From positions 682,001 to 746,000 of the forward strand of contig NZ_CP020918.1 in the NCBI RefSeq assembly GCF_003076455.1: a DNA stretch of 64,000 nucleotides, written 5' to 3'. The position numbers were made by a program, and so were the translations under genes. Position 1 is the first letter of the stretch. The number at the start of each line of letters is the position of its first letter. This DNA is from Flavobacterium faecale. GTDB lineage: Bacteria; Bacteroidota; Bacteroidia; Flavobacteriales; Flavobacteriaceae. The notes under the pieces were generated by a model. The model had not been told where the DNA came from. It saw nothing but the letters and a program-made list of their open reading frames with translations, and did not search any database. This document shows positions 35,139-44,219 of the stretch, piece by piece.

Positions 35139-36623
35139 ATGCCAAAATTTTATTATCTCAACGCCGAAAATGTAGCCTTATTACCCAAAGAAGTTGCAAT
35201 TCCGTCTTATGACAGAAATCAAATCAAGACCAGTATACTGCATATTGGTGTGAGCAATTTTCATCGCTCGCATCAGGCCTACTATACGCATGAGTTAATC
35301 GAAAAGTACAAAGAATTGAATTATGGTATTTGCGGTGTAGATTTGTTAGAGTCAGATCGAAAAATATATAGTGTACTTAAAGATCAAGATGGATTATTTA
35401 CATTATACACCAAAGAAAACAATGGTGCACATAAGGCAAAAGTAATTGGCTCTATTGTTGAATATTTTTACGGCCCTGAGAATCCATTGGCAGTGATTGA
35501 AAAAATGGCACATCCAGATATCGAAATAATTTCGCTTACGATTGCTGAAGACGGCTACCATTTGAACGAGATAACCGGAGAGTTTGACATCAATCATCCA
35601 GAAGTTACCGAGGATATTAAAAACCCATTCAATCCAAAAACGGTATTTGGTTATCTGACACGATCTTTCAAATTAAGAAAATTACGCAACCTACCTGGTT
35701 GCACTATTTTGTCCTGCGACAACATTAAGTCAAATGGAGATACCATGAAAAAATCGCTACTTAATTATGTGAGTAAAATTGAACCCGATTTGCTAGATTG
35801 GATATCAAACAACACCAGTTTCCCTAATACGATGGTCGATCGTATTACACCTATCACGCACTCGACCGACATACATAGCTTGAAAGAAGATTTTCAAATC
35901 GATGATCAATGGCCAGTGGTTTCCGAATCGTTTTCGCAATGGGTAATCGAAGATAAATTTATTCATCCAAGACCCGTTTGGGACAAAGTTGGTGTACAAT
36001 ATACCAACAATATTTCGCCCTTTGAAAATCTAAAATTACAGGTATTGAATGCGAGTCACACCATTTTGGGGATACTCGGAACTTTACATGGTTACAAAAC
36101 AGTGTATGAAACGGCAAACGATCCTGATTTTATTCGGTTTTTGCAACATTTTCTGGATGAAGAAGTGAGTCCGACCTTGACCGACTCTGACCAGGATACT
36201 ATTGAGGATTATAAAAAAAACATTGTATTGCGCTTCCAAAACCCGCATATCAATGACCAATTAACACGTATATGCCAAGAGAGTTCTGCAAAAGTTCCGT
36301 TATTTATTTTGCCAACGCTCAATCATCAATTACAACACAATAAGCAGGTCAAAGGAGCTGCCTTTATTATAGCAGCTTGGACTCGATACAACGATGGTGT
36401 GGATGACAATGACCAACCTTATGACATTATTGACACCAAAAGCGGCACTTTAATTCGAACAGCAGCACTTTCGATCCAAAACCCGATGAAGTTTATTGAA
36501 TTAAAAGCCATATTTAACCTTTTGAGTGAAGATGCAACTTTTGTACCGCTTTACCTAGATGCACTTGCTCAGTTGCGAACAAATACCGTTAAAAATTGTA
36601 TCCAAAATTGGACTGGAAAATAA
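35139..36623 (+). CDS. Mannitol dehydrogenase family oxidoreductase (paralogue A)
   Basis: The 494-residue protein belongs to the polyol-specific long-chain dehydrogenases, which include mannitol 2-dehydrogenase, arabinitol dehydrogenase and fructuronate/tagaturonate reductases. The NAD-binding region starts ILHIGVSNFHRSHQAYYTHE and the catalytic Lys-Asn-His triad lies in LKLQVLNASHTILG. I prefer the ATG at 35139 because it aligns with the start of the paralogue at 39234; a TTG at 35109 would place the start inside the candidate operator. It stands alone, divergent from the NrtR-type regulator. Polyol specificity cannot be assigned. Confidence 0.9.
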   Translation: MPKFYYLNAENVALLPKEVAIPSYDRNQIKTSILHIGVSNFHRSHQAYYTHELIEKYKELNYGICGVDLLESDRKIYSVLKDQDGLFTLYTKENNGAHKAKVIGSIVEYFYGPENPLAVIEKMAHPDIEIISLTIAEDGYHLNEITGEFDINHPEVTEDIKNPFNPKTVFGYLTRSFKLRKLRNLPGCTILSCDNIKSNGDTMKKSLLNYVSKIEPDLLDWISNNTSFPNTMVDRITPITHSTDIHSLKEDFQIDDQWPVVSESFSQWVIEDKFIHPRPVWDKVGVQYTNNISPFENLKLQVLNASHTILGILGTLHGYKTVYETANDPDFIRFLQHFLDEEVSPTLTDSDQDTIEDYKKNIVLRFQNPHINDQLTRICQESSAKVPLFILPTLNHQLQHNKQVKGAAFIIAAWTRYNDGVDDNDQPYDIIDTKSGTLIRTAALSIQNPMKFIELKAIFNLLSEDATFVPLYLDALAQLRTNTVKNCIQNWTGK

Positions 36624-36647
36624 TTAATTGCTACAACTAGACATAAA

Positions 36648-36677
36648 AAAACTTCATGATTGGAATCATGAAGTTTT
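36648..36677 (+). terminator. Terminator after dehydrogenase A
   Basis: Perfect 14-bp arms AAAACTTCATGATT (36648-36661) and AATCATGAAGTTTT (36664-36677) with a tiny loop. Confidence 0.85.
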
Positions 36678-36846
36678 ACGACAAAGCTTAAAAATGTTCA
36701 ATTTTAAAAAATTGTAATCTATGAATTAATACCTTCTTAAAAAGCCATTTTTATTAGCTTAAAATAAATAGTTTTAACCACTAAGGAATAAAACGATTCA
36801 ACCAATAAAATACGTTAAATCCCTCAATGGCAAAACAGCTATAACA

Positions 36847-37737
36847 TTATTTTTTATTAGTTTTCATTATTGCCTCTATCTCGGCTGCGTCAATTTTTGG
36901 ATTTGCACCTTCATGACTAGCGACCAAAGCACCAATAGCACAAGCATAATCAATGGCTTGTTGCGGATCTTCTTTCTTGATCAATTTATTAATCAAAGTA
37001 CCCAAAAACGAATCACCTGCTCCAACGGTGTCGGCTACCGTAATTTTATAGCCTGGATTGGAATAGAAATCACCTTCGAAGTATAACATGGCACCTTTAC
37101 TACCCAAGGTCACACATATACAATCTGTATTGGTTTTATGAGCAATAAACAAAATAGTTGTCTCCAAACTCTTTGAATCTGAACCTAAAAGACCAGCTAT
37201 TTCAAAAATTTCATCATCATTAAATTTGATAAAATTAGCTTCGTTCATCAAATGCTCCAAGATAGCAGCATCATAGTAAGGCTTGCGTAAATTGACATCA
37301 AAAACTTTATATTTTGCTAGTTTTAATAAAGCGTATAGCGTAGTTCTTGAGACTTCGTCTCTTGACGCCAAACTACCATAAACAAATACATCTGCTTCTT
37401 GAGTCAAGTCCTGTGCTGTTTTTGTCAATTGGATTTTATCCCACGCACGGGGTTGCATAATATCGTACGAAGCCGATCCCGATGCGTCTAAAACTACTTT
37501 CACTTTACCCGTTTTATGAGCAGCATCAATTTGAATACCTTGGATATTCACGTCGTGCTTTAGCATAAAATCACGCAAAAGCTCGCCTTTTTCATCCATA
37601 CCCACGCAACTAATTACGGACACTTCGTTTTGCATTGATTGCAAGCGAACGGCAACATTAAGAGGCGCTCCACCAATTTTTTTGTGTGTTGGAAATTCAT
37701 CCCATAAAACTTCTCCGAAACAGGTTGCTTTTATCAT
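36847..37737 (-). CDS. PfkB family sugar kinase (probable fructokinase)
   Basis: The 296-residue kinase has the N-terminal PfkB motif CFGEVLWDEFPTHKKIGGAP LN-type segment with the substrate-binding GGAP, and the C-terminal signature DTVGAGDSFLGTL with the catalytic aspartate in GAGD. The first residues resemble bacterial fructokinases. It is the last gene of the ABC-dehydrogenase operon, 3 bp after dehydrogenase B. In that context it would phosphorylate the ketose made from the imported polyol, for example fructose from mannitol. Confidence 0.88.
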   Translation of the reverse strand: MIKATCFGEVLWDEFPTHKKIGGAPLNVAVRLQSMQNEVSVISCVGMDEKGELLRDFMLKHDVNIQGIQIDAAHKTGKVKVVLDASGSASYDIMQPRAWDKIQLTKTAQDLTQEADVFVYGSLASRDEVSRTTLYALLKLAKYKVFDVNLRKPYYDAAILEHLMNEANFIKFNDDEIFEIAGLLGSDSKSLETTILFIAHKTNTDCICVTLGSKGAMLYFEGDFYSNPGYKITVADTVGAGDSFLGTLINKLIKKEDPQQAIDYACAIGALVASHEGANPKIDAAEIEAIMKTNKK

Positions 37738-37740
37738 GAC

Positions 37741-39234
37741 TTATTTGCTTACTATATTTTTATTCATTTCTATGATACATTTTTCGACACCAAAAGATAC
37801 AATATTTTGATAGGCTTTCGCGAAAGCGTCACTAAAAATTTCTGAATGACGTAAAGAACCAAACACCGCTTCTAAATCTAAAAATGCTTTTGGATTGGAT
37901 TGCGCCAATTGTGCATACTCAAAAACAGTTTCTTGCAAAGCATCTTTGATGTTTATGGTTTCTCTTTTCTCATTGTAACCCAAACTATAAACAGCCCAAG
38001 CCGCTACTACAAAAGATGCAAAAGCGATATCGTTGTTTGATTTTAACTGCTCTGTTACTGTTGGTAAAATAAACTTTGGCATTTTGGCCGAAGTTTCAGA
38101 ACAAATACGATCAATTTGATCTTTGATATAAATATTACTGAAACGTTTAATCAATGTCTGTTTGTAGGCAGTCAAATCCATCCCCTCTAAATCACGAAGA
38201 ATTGGTGTAACCTCAACGTCTAAATAATTAGCTAAAAATGCTCCAATATTAGGATCAGTCACAGCTTCATCAATTGTAGAATACCCTACCAAGCTACCTA
38301 AAGTACCAACAACGGTATGCCCTGCATTAAGCAAACCTAATTTCATTTTTTCGAAAGGAGCAACATTCTTTACAAACTGTACTCCTACTGATTCTAAATT
38401 AGGTCGTCCAGCGATAAAATCGTCCTCGATTACCCATTGTTGAAACGATTCACAAACTACTGGCCATTGATCTTCAATACCCGAAACCTCTTTTAGTTCG
38501 GCGATATCGCTAGCAACAGTTGCTGGTGTAATTCGATCCACCATACTATTAGGGAAAGACACATTACTTTCGATCCAATTTAATAAATCTGGTTCTGCAA
38601 ATGTGATATATGACAATAACATTTTCTTAGTTACATGTCCGTTTCCTTCAATATTATCACAAGAAAGTATCGTAACTGGACCTGAATTTTGCTCTTTTCT
38701 TAGTTTTAAAGCTTGAGTTAAGTAGCCAAAAATAGTTTTTGGTTCTGATGCGTTTTGGCTATCATGAATAATTTGTGGATTATCTAAATTGAATTCACCA
38801 GTAGCTTCGTTCAAGTTATAACCACCTTCTGTAATAGTCAGTGTAATAATTTTCACCTCAGGATTAGCCATTTTTTCAATGACTGCTCTTGGACTATCAG
38901 GTGCAAATAAATATTCAACAATAGAACCAATTACTCTTTTGGTTAAGCTACCATCCAACTCTTTTACAACCAGTGTGTACAAGCCATCTTGCTCCTTTAG
39001 AACATTATAAATTTTTTGATCGAAAGACAATAAAGCAACTCCACAAATACCCCATTTAGTATTCGAAAAATCATGTAATAATTGATCTAAGTACATGGCT
39101 TCGTGCGCTCTGTGAAACCCACCTACGCCTACGTGAACAATACCTGCTGTAACATTTTCTCTGTTGTATTGAGGCACAGAAACCCTTGCAGATAACTCTT
39201 TCAAGCTACTGTTATTTAAAATAAGATTTGTCAT
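37741..39234 (-). CDS. Mannitol dehydrogenase family oxidoreductase (paralogue B)
   Basis: The 497-residue long-chain dehydrogenase has the N-terminal NAD-binding region IVHVGVGGFHRAHEAMYLDQ. The catalytic triad is visible in FEKMKLGLLNAGHTVVG (Lys, Asn, His at the K-x4-N-x2-H spacing). It is clearly homologous along its whole length to paralogue A. It lies 5 bp after the permease gene and 3 bp before the kinase gene, so it should oxidise the polyol imported by the ABC system to a ketose. Two copies in one locus suggest two substrates, such as mannitol and arabitol or sorbitol. Confidence 0.9.
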   Translation of the reverse strand: MTNLILNNSSLKELSARVSVPQYNRENVTAGIVHVGVGGFHRAHEAMYLDQLLHDFSNTKWGICGVALLSFDQKIYNVLKEQDGLYTLVVKELDGSLTKRVIGSIVEYLFAPDSPRAVIEKMANPEVKIITLTITEGGYNLNEATGEFNLDNPQIIHDSQNASEPKTIFGYLTQALKLRKEQNSGPVTILSCDNIEGNGHVTKKMLLSYITFAEPDLLNWIESNVSFPNSMVDRITPATVASDIAELKEVSGIEDQWPVVCESFQQWVIEDDFIAGRPNLESVGVQFVKNVAPFEKMKLGLLNAGHTVVGTLGSLVGYSTIDEAVTDPNIGAFLANYLDVEVTPILRDLEGMDLTAYKQTLIKRFSNIYIKDQIDRICSETSAKMPKFILPTVTEQLKSNNDIAFASFVVAAWAVYSLGYNEKRETINIKDALQETVFEYAQLAQSNPKAFLDLEAVFGSLRHSEIFSDAFAKAYQNIVSFGVEKCIIEMNKNIVSK

Positions 39235-39239
39235 GATTA

Positions 39240-40211
39240 CTATTTTTTGCTTTCGATTTTTTGAAATAATACGGCCAAGATGATGATGGCTCCTTTTACA
39301 ACTTGCTGTGGGTAAGAAGGTACATTAAGAAGATTTAGAATGTTTCCAATTAATCCCAAGATCAATACACCCATTAAAGTATTTACTGCATTTCCTCTTC
39401 CTCCATTAAGACTCGCTCCACCGATAACAACGGCAGCAATAGCATCTAGTTCCCAAGAAACTCCCATATTTGGCGAACCTAAGTTAGTTCTAGAAGCGGT
39501 AATGATAGCAGCAACAGCAGCTAAAGAACCTGATATCGCATATACTAAAAATTTGTATTTGCTAACTTTTATTCCAGACAAGCGAGAAGCTTCTTCGTTA
39601 CTACCCATTGCGATTACTAGTCTTCCAAATACGTTGTACTTTAACATTACTGCAGCCATAGCCACAATAATAAAAAACACAATAGCAATGTTTGGAACAA
39701 ATAGAGTTGAATTGTTTGCAAAATCAGACATGAAAGCACCTCCTGGAGAATCAAAAGTTACTGGAGATCCTTTTGAATAAATAAACCCTAAACCTCTAGC
39801 AATGGTCATTAAAGCTAATGTTGCAATAAAGGGTGCCATTTTTTGATAAGCGACTAGGTAACCTGAGAAACTACCCAATGCAAACCCAATTAAGATTGTC
39901 AATAAAATAGCAACTGGAAGTACGACCATATTCACCAATATGGCAAAAGTTACTGCCAATAGTGCTACAATTGACCCTACGGACAAATCAATACCACCGG
40001 TTAAGATTACAATTAACATAGCGATACTCACTACTCCAATTCCTGATACTTGTTTTAATAAATTTGAGAGGTTAGTCTCGGTAAAAAATACGTCTGAAAT
40101 GAACGCTGAAAAAATTACTAGAAGAATAAAAATAAAGATCGTATTGTGCTTTATTACAAATTTCATTATTTCGGCTAAGCCATTTGATTCTTTGGTTGTA
40201 GATGTATTCAT
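39240..40211 (-). CDS. CUT2-type sugar ABC transporter permease (RbsC family)
   Basis: The 323-residue membrane protein has about eight to ten helices and the RbsC signatures ILTGGIDLSVGSIVALLAV (residues about 65-83) and DAIAAVVIGGASLNGGRGN near the end. These identify the ribose/galactoside/polyol CUT2 branch of ABC importers. It forms a homodimeric channel with the ATPase encoded 26 bp upstream. Confidence 0.94.
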   Translation of the reverse strand: MNTSTTKESNGLAEIMKFVIKHNTIFIFILLVIFSAFISDVFFTETNLSNLLKQVSGIGVVSIAMLIVILTGGIDLSVGSIVALLAVTFAILVNMVVLPVAILLTILIGFALGSFSGYLVAYQKMAPFIATLALMTIARGLGFIYSKGSPVTFDSPGGAFMSDFANNSTLFVPNIAIVFFIIVAMAAVMLKYNVFGRLVIAMGSNEEASRLSGIKVSKYKFLVYAISGSLAAVAAIITASRTNLGSPNMGVSWELDAIAAVVIGGASLNGGRGNAVNTLMGVLILGLIGNILNLLNVPSYPQQVVKGAIIILAVLFQKIESKK

Positions 40212-40237
40212 TTTATTTATTTTAAATATTATTAGTG

Positions 40238-41755
40238 TTATTCTTTTAATTCTTCGCCAATAGAATATCTCAAGATATTTTCTTCAGTGAATTTTTCTTT
40301 TGGCAATTCGCCAAATATAGATCCTTTGTGCATGACTAGAATTCGGTCTGCAATTCCCATTATCTCTGGCATATCTGAAGAAATAACAATAACACCAACT
40401 CCTTTTTTTGCAACTTCATTAATCAAGTTATAAATTTCAATCTTGGCTCCAACATCTACACCTCTTGTAGGTTCATCAATAATAATTAGTTTACTATCGA
40501 TACTTAACCATTTTGCCAAGGCTACTTTTTGTTGGTTTCCACCAGATAAATTTTTAACATCTACCTCACTACTTGGAGTTTTTATATTCAATTTATCAAT
40601 CAAACCACGAACATTTTCTTGCTCTTTTTGATTGTTTATAAATCCTAATTTACTTGAAATAGGTTTAAAACTCGTAATACTGATATTACTTCGAATAGAA
40701 AGTGGCAAAAACACCCCTTCTTCTTTTCTATCCTCAGACACAAAACCAATTTCGTGCTTGACAGCATCAAAAGGTGAATCGGTTTTGATTACTTTTCCGT
40801 TAAGAATTAAAGTTCCCGATTTCTTTTTGTCAGCACCAAAAATAAGTTTTGCCATTTCGGTTCTTCCGCTTCCGCCCAAACCTGCAATTCCAACAACTTC
40901 ACCTGGATGAACAGCAAAAGAAACATCTTTCACAAAACCATCACTTCCGTAGAGATTTTTAACTTCAAAAACTGGTGGTTGTTCTGTTCTTGGATCACGA
41001 GTAGGATACAACTCATCTAACTCACGACCAATCATTAATTTGATAACATTATCCTTGTTAATGTCTTTGGTAGCCATGCTACCGGTATCTACACCATCTT
41101 TTAAAACAGTAATAGTGTCGGCAATTTTAAATATTTCATCCAAATGGTGTGAAATATAAATAATTGACATTCCTTCACTTTTTAATCTCAAAAGATTTGT
41201 AAATAATTTTTGAGCATCATTTGGATCAAAAACGGTAGTAGGCTCATCTAAGATCAATACCTTAGTATCTTCAGACAATGCTTTTGCAATTTCGACTACT
41301 TGTTTTTGAACAATACTTAAATCCCTAACTTTTGCTGAGGCATCTATTACAAAACCCAAAGAGTCAATTAATTCTTGAGCATCTTTTGTGATTTCTTTCC
41401 AGTTCATCCAAAATTTACTAGCACCCAATTTGTGCAAATAAATATTTTCTGCAACAGACAAATCATTCACCAATGATAATTCTTGATAGACAACGCTAAT
41501 TCCTAAAACTTGTCCTTCGTGTGTGTCTTTTGGATTAATTTCTTTACCATTAAGCAAAATTGTTCCGCCATCTCTTTGATGCACACCACTTAGAATTTTA
41601 ACTAAAGTAGATTTTCCTGCTCCATTTTCTCCGAGTAAAGCATGAATCTCTCCTTGTTTCACCTTCAAATTAACCCCTTGCAATACCGAAACAACACCAA
41701 AACTCTTGGTAATGCCAGTCATTTCAACTCGGTAATCACTATTTCTATTTTCCAT
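40238..41755 (-). CDS. CUT2-type sugar ABC transporter, double ATPase (RbsA family)
   Basis: The 505-residue protein contains two fused nucleotide-binding domains. The first has Walker A GENGAGKST and Walker B VLILDEPTTVFDPNDAQ; its signature loop is altered to LSIVQKQVVEIAKAL. The second has a degenerate Walker A (GLGGSGRTEM) but a good signature SGGNQQKVALAKWL and LIIIDEPTRGVDVGAK. This asymmetry is normal for RbsA/MglA-type ATPases. It powers the import of the substrate captured by the binding protein. Confidence 0.95.
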   Translation of the reverse strand: MENRNSDYRVEMTGITKSFGVVSVLQGVNLKVKQGEIHALLGENGAGKSTLVKILSGVHQRDGGTILLNGKEINPKDTHEGQVLGISVVYQELSLVNDLSVAENIYLHKLGASKFWMNWKEITKDAQELIDSLGFVIDASAKVRDLSIVQKQVVEIAKALSEDTKVLILDEPTTVFDPNDAQKLFTNLLRLKSEGMSIIYISHHLDEIFKIADTITVLKDGVDTGSMATKDINKDNVIKLMIGRELDELYPTRDPRTEQPPVFEVKNLYGSDGFVKDVSFAVHPGEVVGIAGLGGSGRTEMAKLIFGADKKKSGTLILNGKVIKTDSPFDAVKHEIGFVSEDRKEEGVFLPLSIRSNISITSFKPISSKLGFINNQKEQENVRGLIDKLNIKTPSSEVDVKNLSGGNQQKVALAKWLSIDSKLIIIDEPTRGVDVGAKIEIYNLINEVAKKGVGVIVISSDMPEIMGIADRILVMHKGSIFGELPKEKFTEENILRYSIGEELKE

Positions 41756-41786
41756 ACTACTTTAGGTTTATTATCCTTTGTCTATA

Positions 41787-41805
41787 CCTTTCGATAATCG
41801 AAAGG
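41787..41805 (-). other. Intercistronic hairpin between binding-protein and ATPase genes
   Basis: CCTTTCGAT and ATCGAAAGG are separated by one base. No T-run follows on the minus strand, so it is more likely an RNA-stabilising or processing hairpin that raises the level of the binding protein than a terminator. Confidence 0.5.
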
Positions 41806-41831
41806 CATAGCAAAAAGATTTTTATTTTAGA

Positions 41832-42881
41832 TTAAAACAATGCTTTTGGGTTGTAATATTTAGCAGCATTTTCTTTTGTGATCAACAATGGCGCAGTAAA
41901 CGATATTTTAGAAAAATCTCTTTTACCATTGATGTATTGTATCGCAGCTTCAACAGAGTTTATTCCAATTTGAACTGGGCTATTCATTGCAGTACATCCG
42001 TAGAAATCAGTATCCATAATGTATTTGATTGCTTCTTTTTGACCATCTGCACCAGCAACGATTAAGATATCGTTTGTTTTACCAGCTTTTGCAATTGCTT
42101 TAATAGCACCTAATACACATACGTCAGACTCTGTAATTACAACATTTACATCTGGGTGTGCAACCAATACATCTTCCATCGCTTTTTGACCTCCTGCATA
42201 AGTCCACTCTGTGTAGGCTTGTGTAACTACATTTAGGTTGATATATCCTAGTGTTCTTAATTGCTCTTCAGTAATACCTTGTAACAAACCTTGCTTACGA
42301 GTTCTTCCTACTGGGTTACCAGCGTTACCACTCAACAAAGCGATATTCATTTTTTTCTTTCCGAATTTTTTAGCAGCCCATTCTCCAGCTAATTCACCGT
42401 TTGCCAAATTGTTTGACTGAATAGTCGTTACAAATTCTGCTGCAGGATTAATAGAACTATCGATAATAAATACTGGAATTCCAGCTTTATTTGCAACTTT
42501 AGTAACCTCAACCAATGCATCTGGATCTTTTGGGTTCAACAATAGAGCATCTACACCTTTGGTGATCAAATCCTCACAAGCAGCGATTTGCTTACTGATA
42601 TCCCCTTGACCATCTGCAGACAAAAAAACCATTCCGTTTGCCTCAGTCGTTTCCTTGATACTTGTTAAAAGAGCTTGGTAATATGGAGCATCCAATGATG
42701 GTGTGCAATACCCAATTTTCAATCCTTTTAAATCTTTTGCACTTTCAATTTTTGTTCCTGTAGTAGCGGCATCCGTAGTAGTTTCAGCGGCACTTTTATC
42801 TTTATCAATACAACTAGTTGCAGTTGCTACAATTGCCAACATTAATAATGGCTTAGCCATTTTTTTTAATAGTGATTTCAT
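41832..42881 (-). CDS. Periplasmic sugar-binding protein of the CUT2 system (RbsB type), lipoprotein
   Basis: The 349-residue protein has a lipoprotein signal peptide with the cysteine in VATATSCIDKD. The type I periplasmic binding fold follows: IGYCTPSLDAPYYQALLTSI, then DLITKGVDALLLNPKDPDAL and VIDSSINPAAEFVTTIQSNN. This is the ribose/xylose/polyol group. Lipid anchoring is expected since Bacteroidota binding proteins are often tethered. It is the second gene of the operon. Confidence 0.93.
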   Translation of the reverse strand: MKSLLKKMAKPLLMLAIVATATSCIDKDKSAAETTTDAATTGTKIESAKDLKGLKIGYCTPSLDAPYYQALLTSIKETTEANGMVFLSADGQGDISKQIAACEDLITKGVDALLLNPKDPDALVEVTKVANKAGIPVFIIDSSINPAAEFVTTIQSNNLANGELAGEWAAKKFGKKKMNIALLSGNAGNPVGRTRKQGLLQGITEEQLRTLGYINLNVVTQAYTEWTYAGGQKAMEDVLVAHPDVNVVITESDVCVLGAIKAIAKAGKTNDILIVAGADGQKEAIKYIMDTDFYGCTAMNSPVQIGINSVEAAIQYINGKRDFSKISFTAPLLITKENAAKYYNPKALF

Positions 42882-42921
42882 ATTTTATAGTTTTGATTGT
42901 TAATTTATTATTTATTTGTGA

Positions 42922-43803
42922 CTAAAACAATTTAGCCGCTACTTGTAGTACTGTTTTTTGTTTCTCTGGGTTCCACATTGCTGTTACGTCAACTGGTAAT
43001 ACATACGATCCAAGAGCCACTTTTTTTGATAATGTTGCTCCAACATTAATGATATTTCCTTTACCTTGTGTATAAAATGTTTTCTCATTAACCAAAGACC
43101 AAGCACCACCTACGAATAAATTCAATTTAGTATCTCCTTTTTCAAACACTTTACTTTTAATCTCTAAATATTGCGTGTAAGAATCTCTCAAAGAACCATC
43201 TGCTTGTACTTGATAATCTCCAGAACCACCACCTAAAATTGTAGCTAAATAAAGAGAAGTACTTTTTGTTACTTGGTAACCGAAGTTTAAATCTACAAAA
43301 TTATATCCTTGTCTTTTGTTATAACTCCAGTAATGCAACACATCTCCTCTTTCTTCTACACCAGTATAGTTATTATGAGTAACTGCTTCGATAAAAAACT
43401 TATCATTAAAGTGATAAGCAGTGTAGATAGAAAACTCTTTGTAATTAGCACCAACATCTGCTCCAGTTTTTTTGTTTGTAACATCAGAAGCAGCACCAGC
43501 GCCACCCCAAAATCCAAAAGTGAATTTTTTGTCTCTAGAATTGAATTCTAAGTTGGTAGCAACCATAGGACCAGGAGTCACTACAAACCCGTGCCATAAG
43601 TGCATATTTTTAACCTGAAGACCAAAAGAAAAAGGTTGATAAGTATCTACTACCTCGTTTACAGTATCAACATGAGTGGTTTTCTTTTGTGCTTGTAAAG
43701 CAGTTGCCCCAAAAAGCAATCCTATTGCCAATGTTTGAACCGCTAGTTTTTTTCTGAATTTTGCCCCAGTTACAACTGACGGGAAGTTAAATGCGTTTTT
43801 CAT
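42922..43803 (-). CDS. Putative outer-membrane barrel protein heading the polyol operon
   Basis: The 293-residue protein has a signal peptide (LAVQTLAIGLLFGATALQAQ) and a body of alternating strands rich in Tyr, Phe and Gly (PFSFGLQVKNMHLWHGFVVT, FNDKFFIEAVTHNNYTG, ending LQVAAKLF). I do not recognise a named family. Its position as the first gene of an ABC-importer operon without SusC/SusD suggests a passive outer-membrane channel for the polyol. That function is inferred from context only. Confidence 0.7.
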   Translation of the reverse strand: MKNAFNFPSVVTGAKFRKKLAVQTLAIGLLFGATALQAQKKTTHVDTVNEVVDTYQPFSFGLQVKNMHLWHGFVVTPGPMVATNLEFNSRDKKFTFGFWGGAGAASDVTNKKTGADVGANYKEFSIYTAYHFNDKFFIEAVTHNNYTGVEERGDVLHYWSYNKRQGYNFVDLNFGYQVTKSTSLYLATILGGGSGDYQVQADGSLRDSYTQYLEIKSKVFEKGDTKLNLFVGGAWSLVNEKTFYTQGKGNIINVGATLSKKVALGSYVLPVDVTAMWNPEKQKTVLQVAAKLF

Positions 43804-43827
43804 AATTTTTGTTAGTTAGTTTGTGGT

Positions 43828-43866
43828 TTATAAAACGTATTAACTACGTTTTATAAAGCAAAGATA
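43828..43866 (-). promoter_or_regulatory. Promoter and perfect 12-bp inverted repeat before the polyol operon
   Basis: TTATAAAACGTA (43828-43839) and TACGTTTTATAA (43845-43856) are perfect reverse complements with a 5-nt spacer. A minus-strand -7 box TATCTTTG (43859-43866) is immediately upstream, so the palindrome covers the expected transcription start. That position fits a repressor operator. The core is the ACGT-N7-ACGT word shared with the dehydrogenase A promoter region. Confidence 0.7.
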
Positions 43867-43983
43867 GAATTAAATCTGAGATAAATATTTTTTTTCGAAC
43901 TAAAAAAACATTTAATTCATTTTAATTGTCATTGTATTGCCATAAAACTAGATTTCACAAGGCTTTAACGCTATATTCTTATT

Positions 43984-43998
43984 ACGTCTTAAATACGT
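43984..43998. promoter_or_regulatory. Second upstream ACGT-N7-ACGT site
   Basis: ACGTCTTAAATACGT has the same half-site spacing as the operon palindrome about 150 bp away. It could be an auxiliary site that allows DNA looping. Confidence 0.4.
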
Positions 43999-44190
43999 TT
44001 AATAATTATACAATGAAAGAAAAATCAACTATTACGATAGCGTAAATTCCTCAGTAAGCGCGTTCTGCTACTACATTATCTACTAAAAATTCACATTATA
44101 CAGGATAAAAACGCGAGCACCACCTACCCGATTAAAGGCATTAAATCCTAATAAAATCCTAATCAAAAGTAGATTACCAAAACTGTTTTG

Positions 44191-44198
44191 TACATTTG
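44191..44198 (+). promoter_or_regulatory. -7 box TACATTTG of the FrnE-like gene
   Basis: The box ends 21 nt before the ATG at 44220 and overlaps an in-frame TTG at 44196, which therefore cannot be the start of translation. Confidence 0.6.
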
Positions 44199-44219
44199 TA
44201 TATACAAATATTAGAAAAA

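Larger units (their letters stand above)
43804..44195. other. Regulatory gap between the polyol operon and the dsbA-like gene
   Basis: The 392-bp gap contains the operon promoter and palindrome (43828-43866), a second ACGT-N7-ACGT site (43984-43998), and the -7 box TACATTTG (44191-44198) of the oxidoreductase gene. I see no gene in it. Confidence 0.6.
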
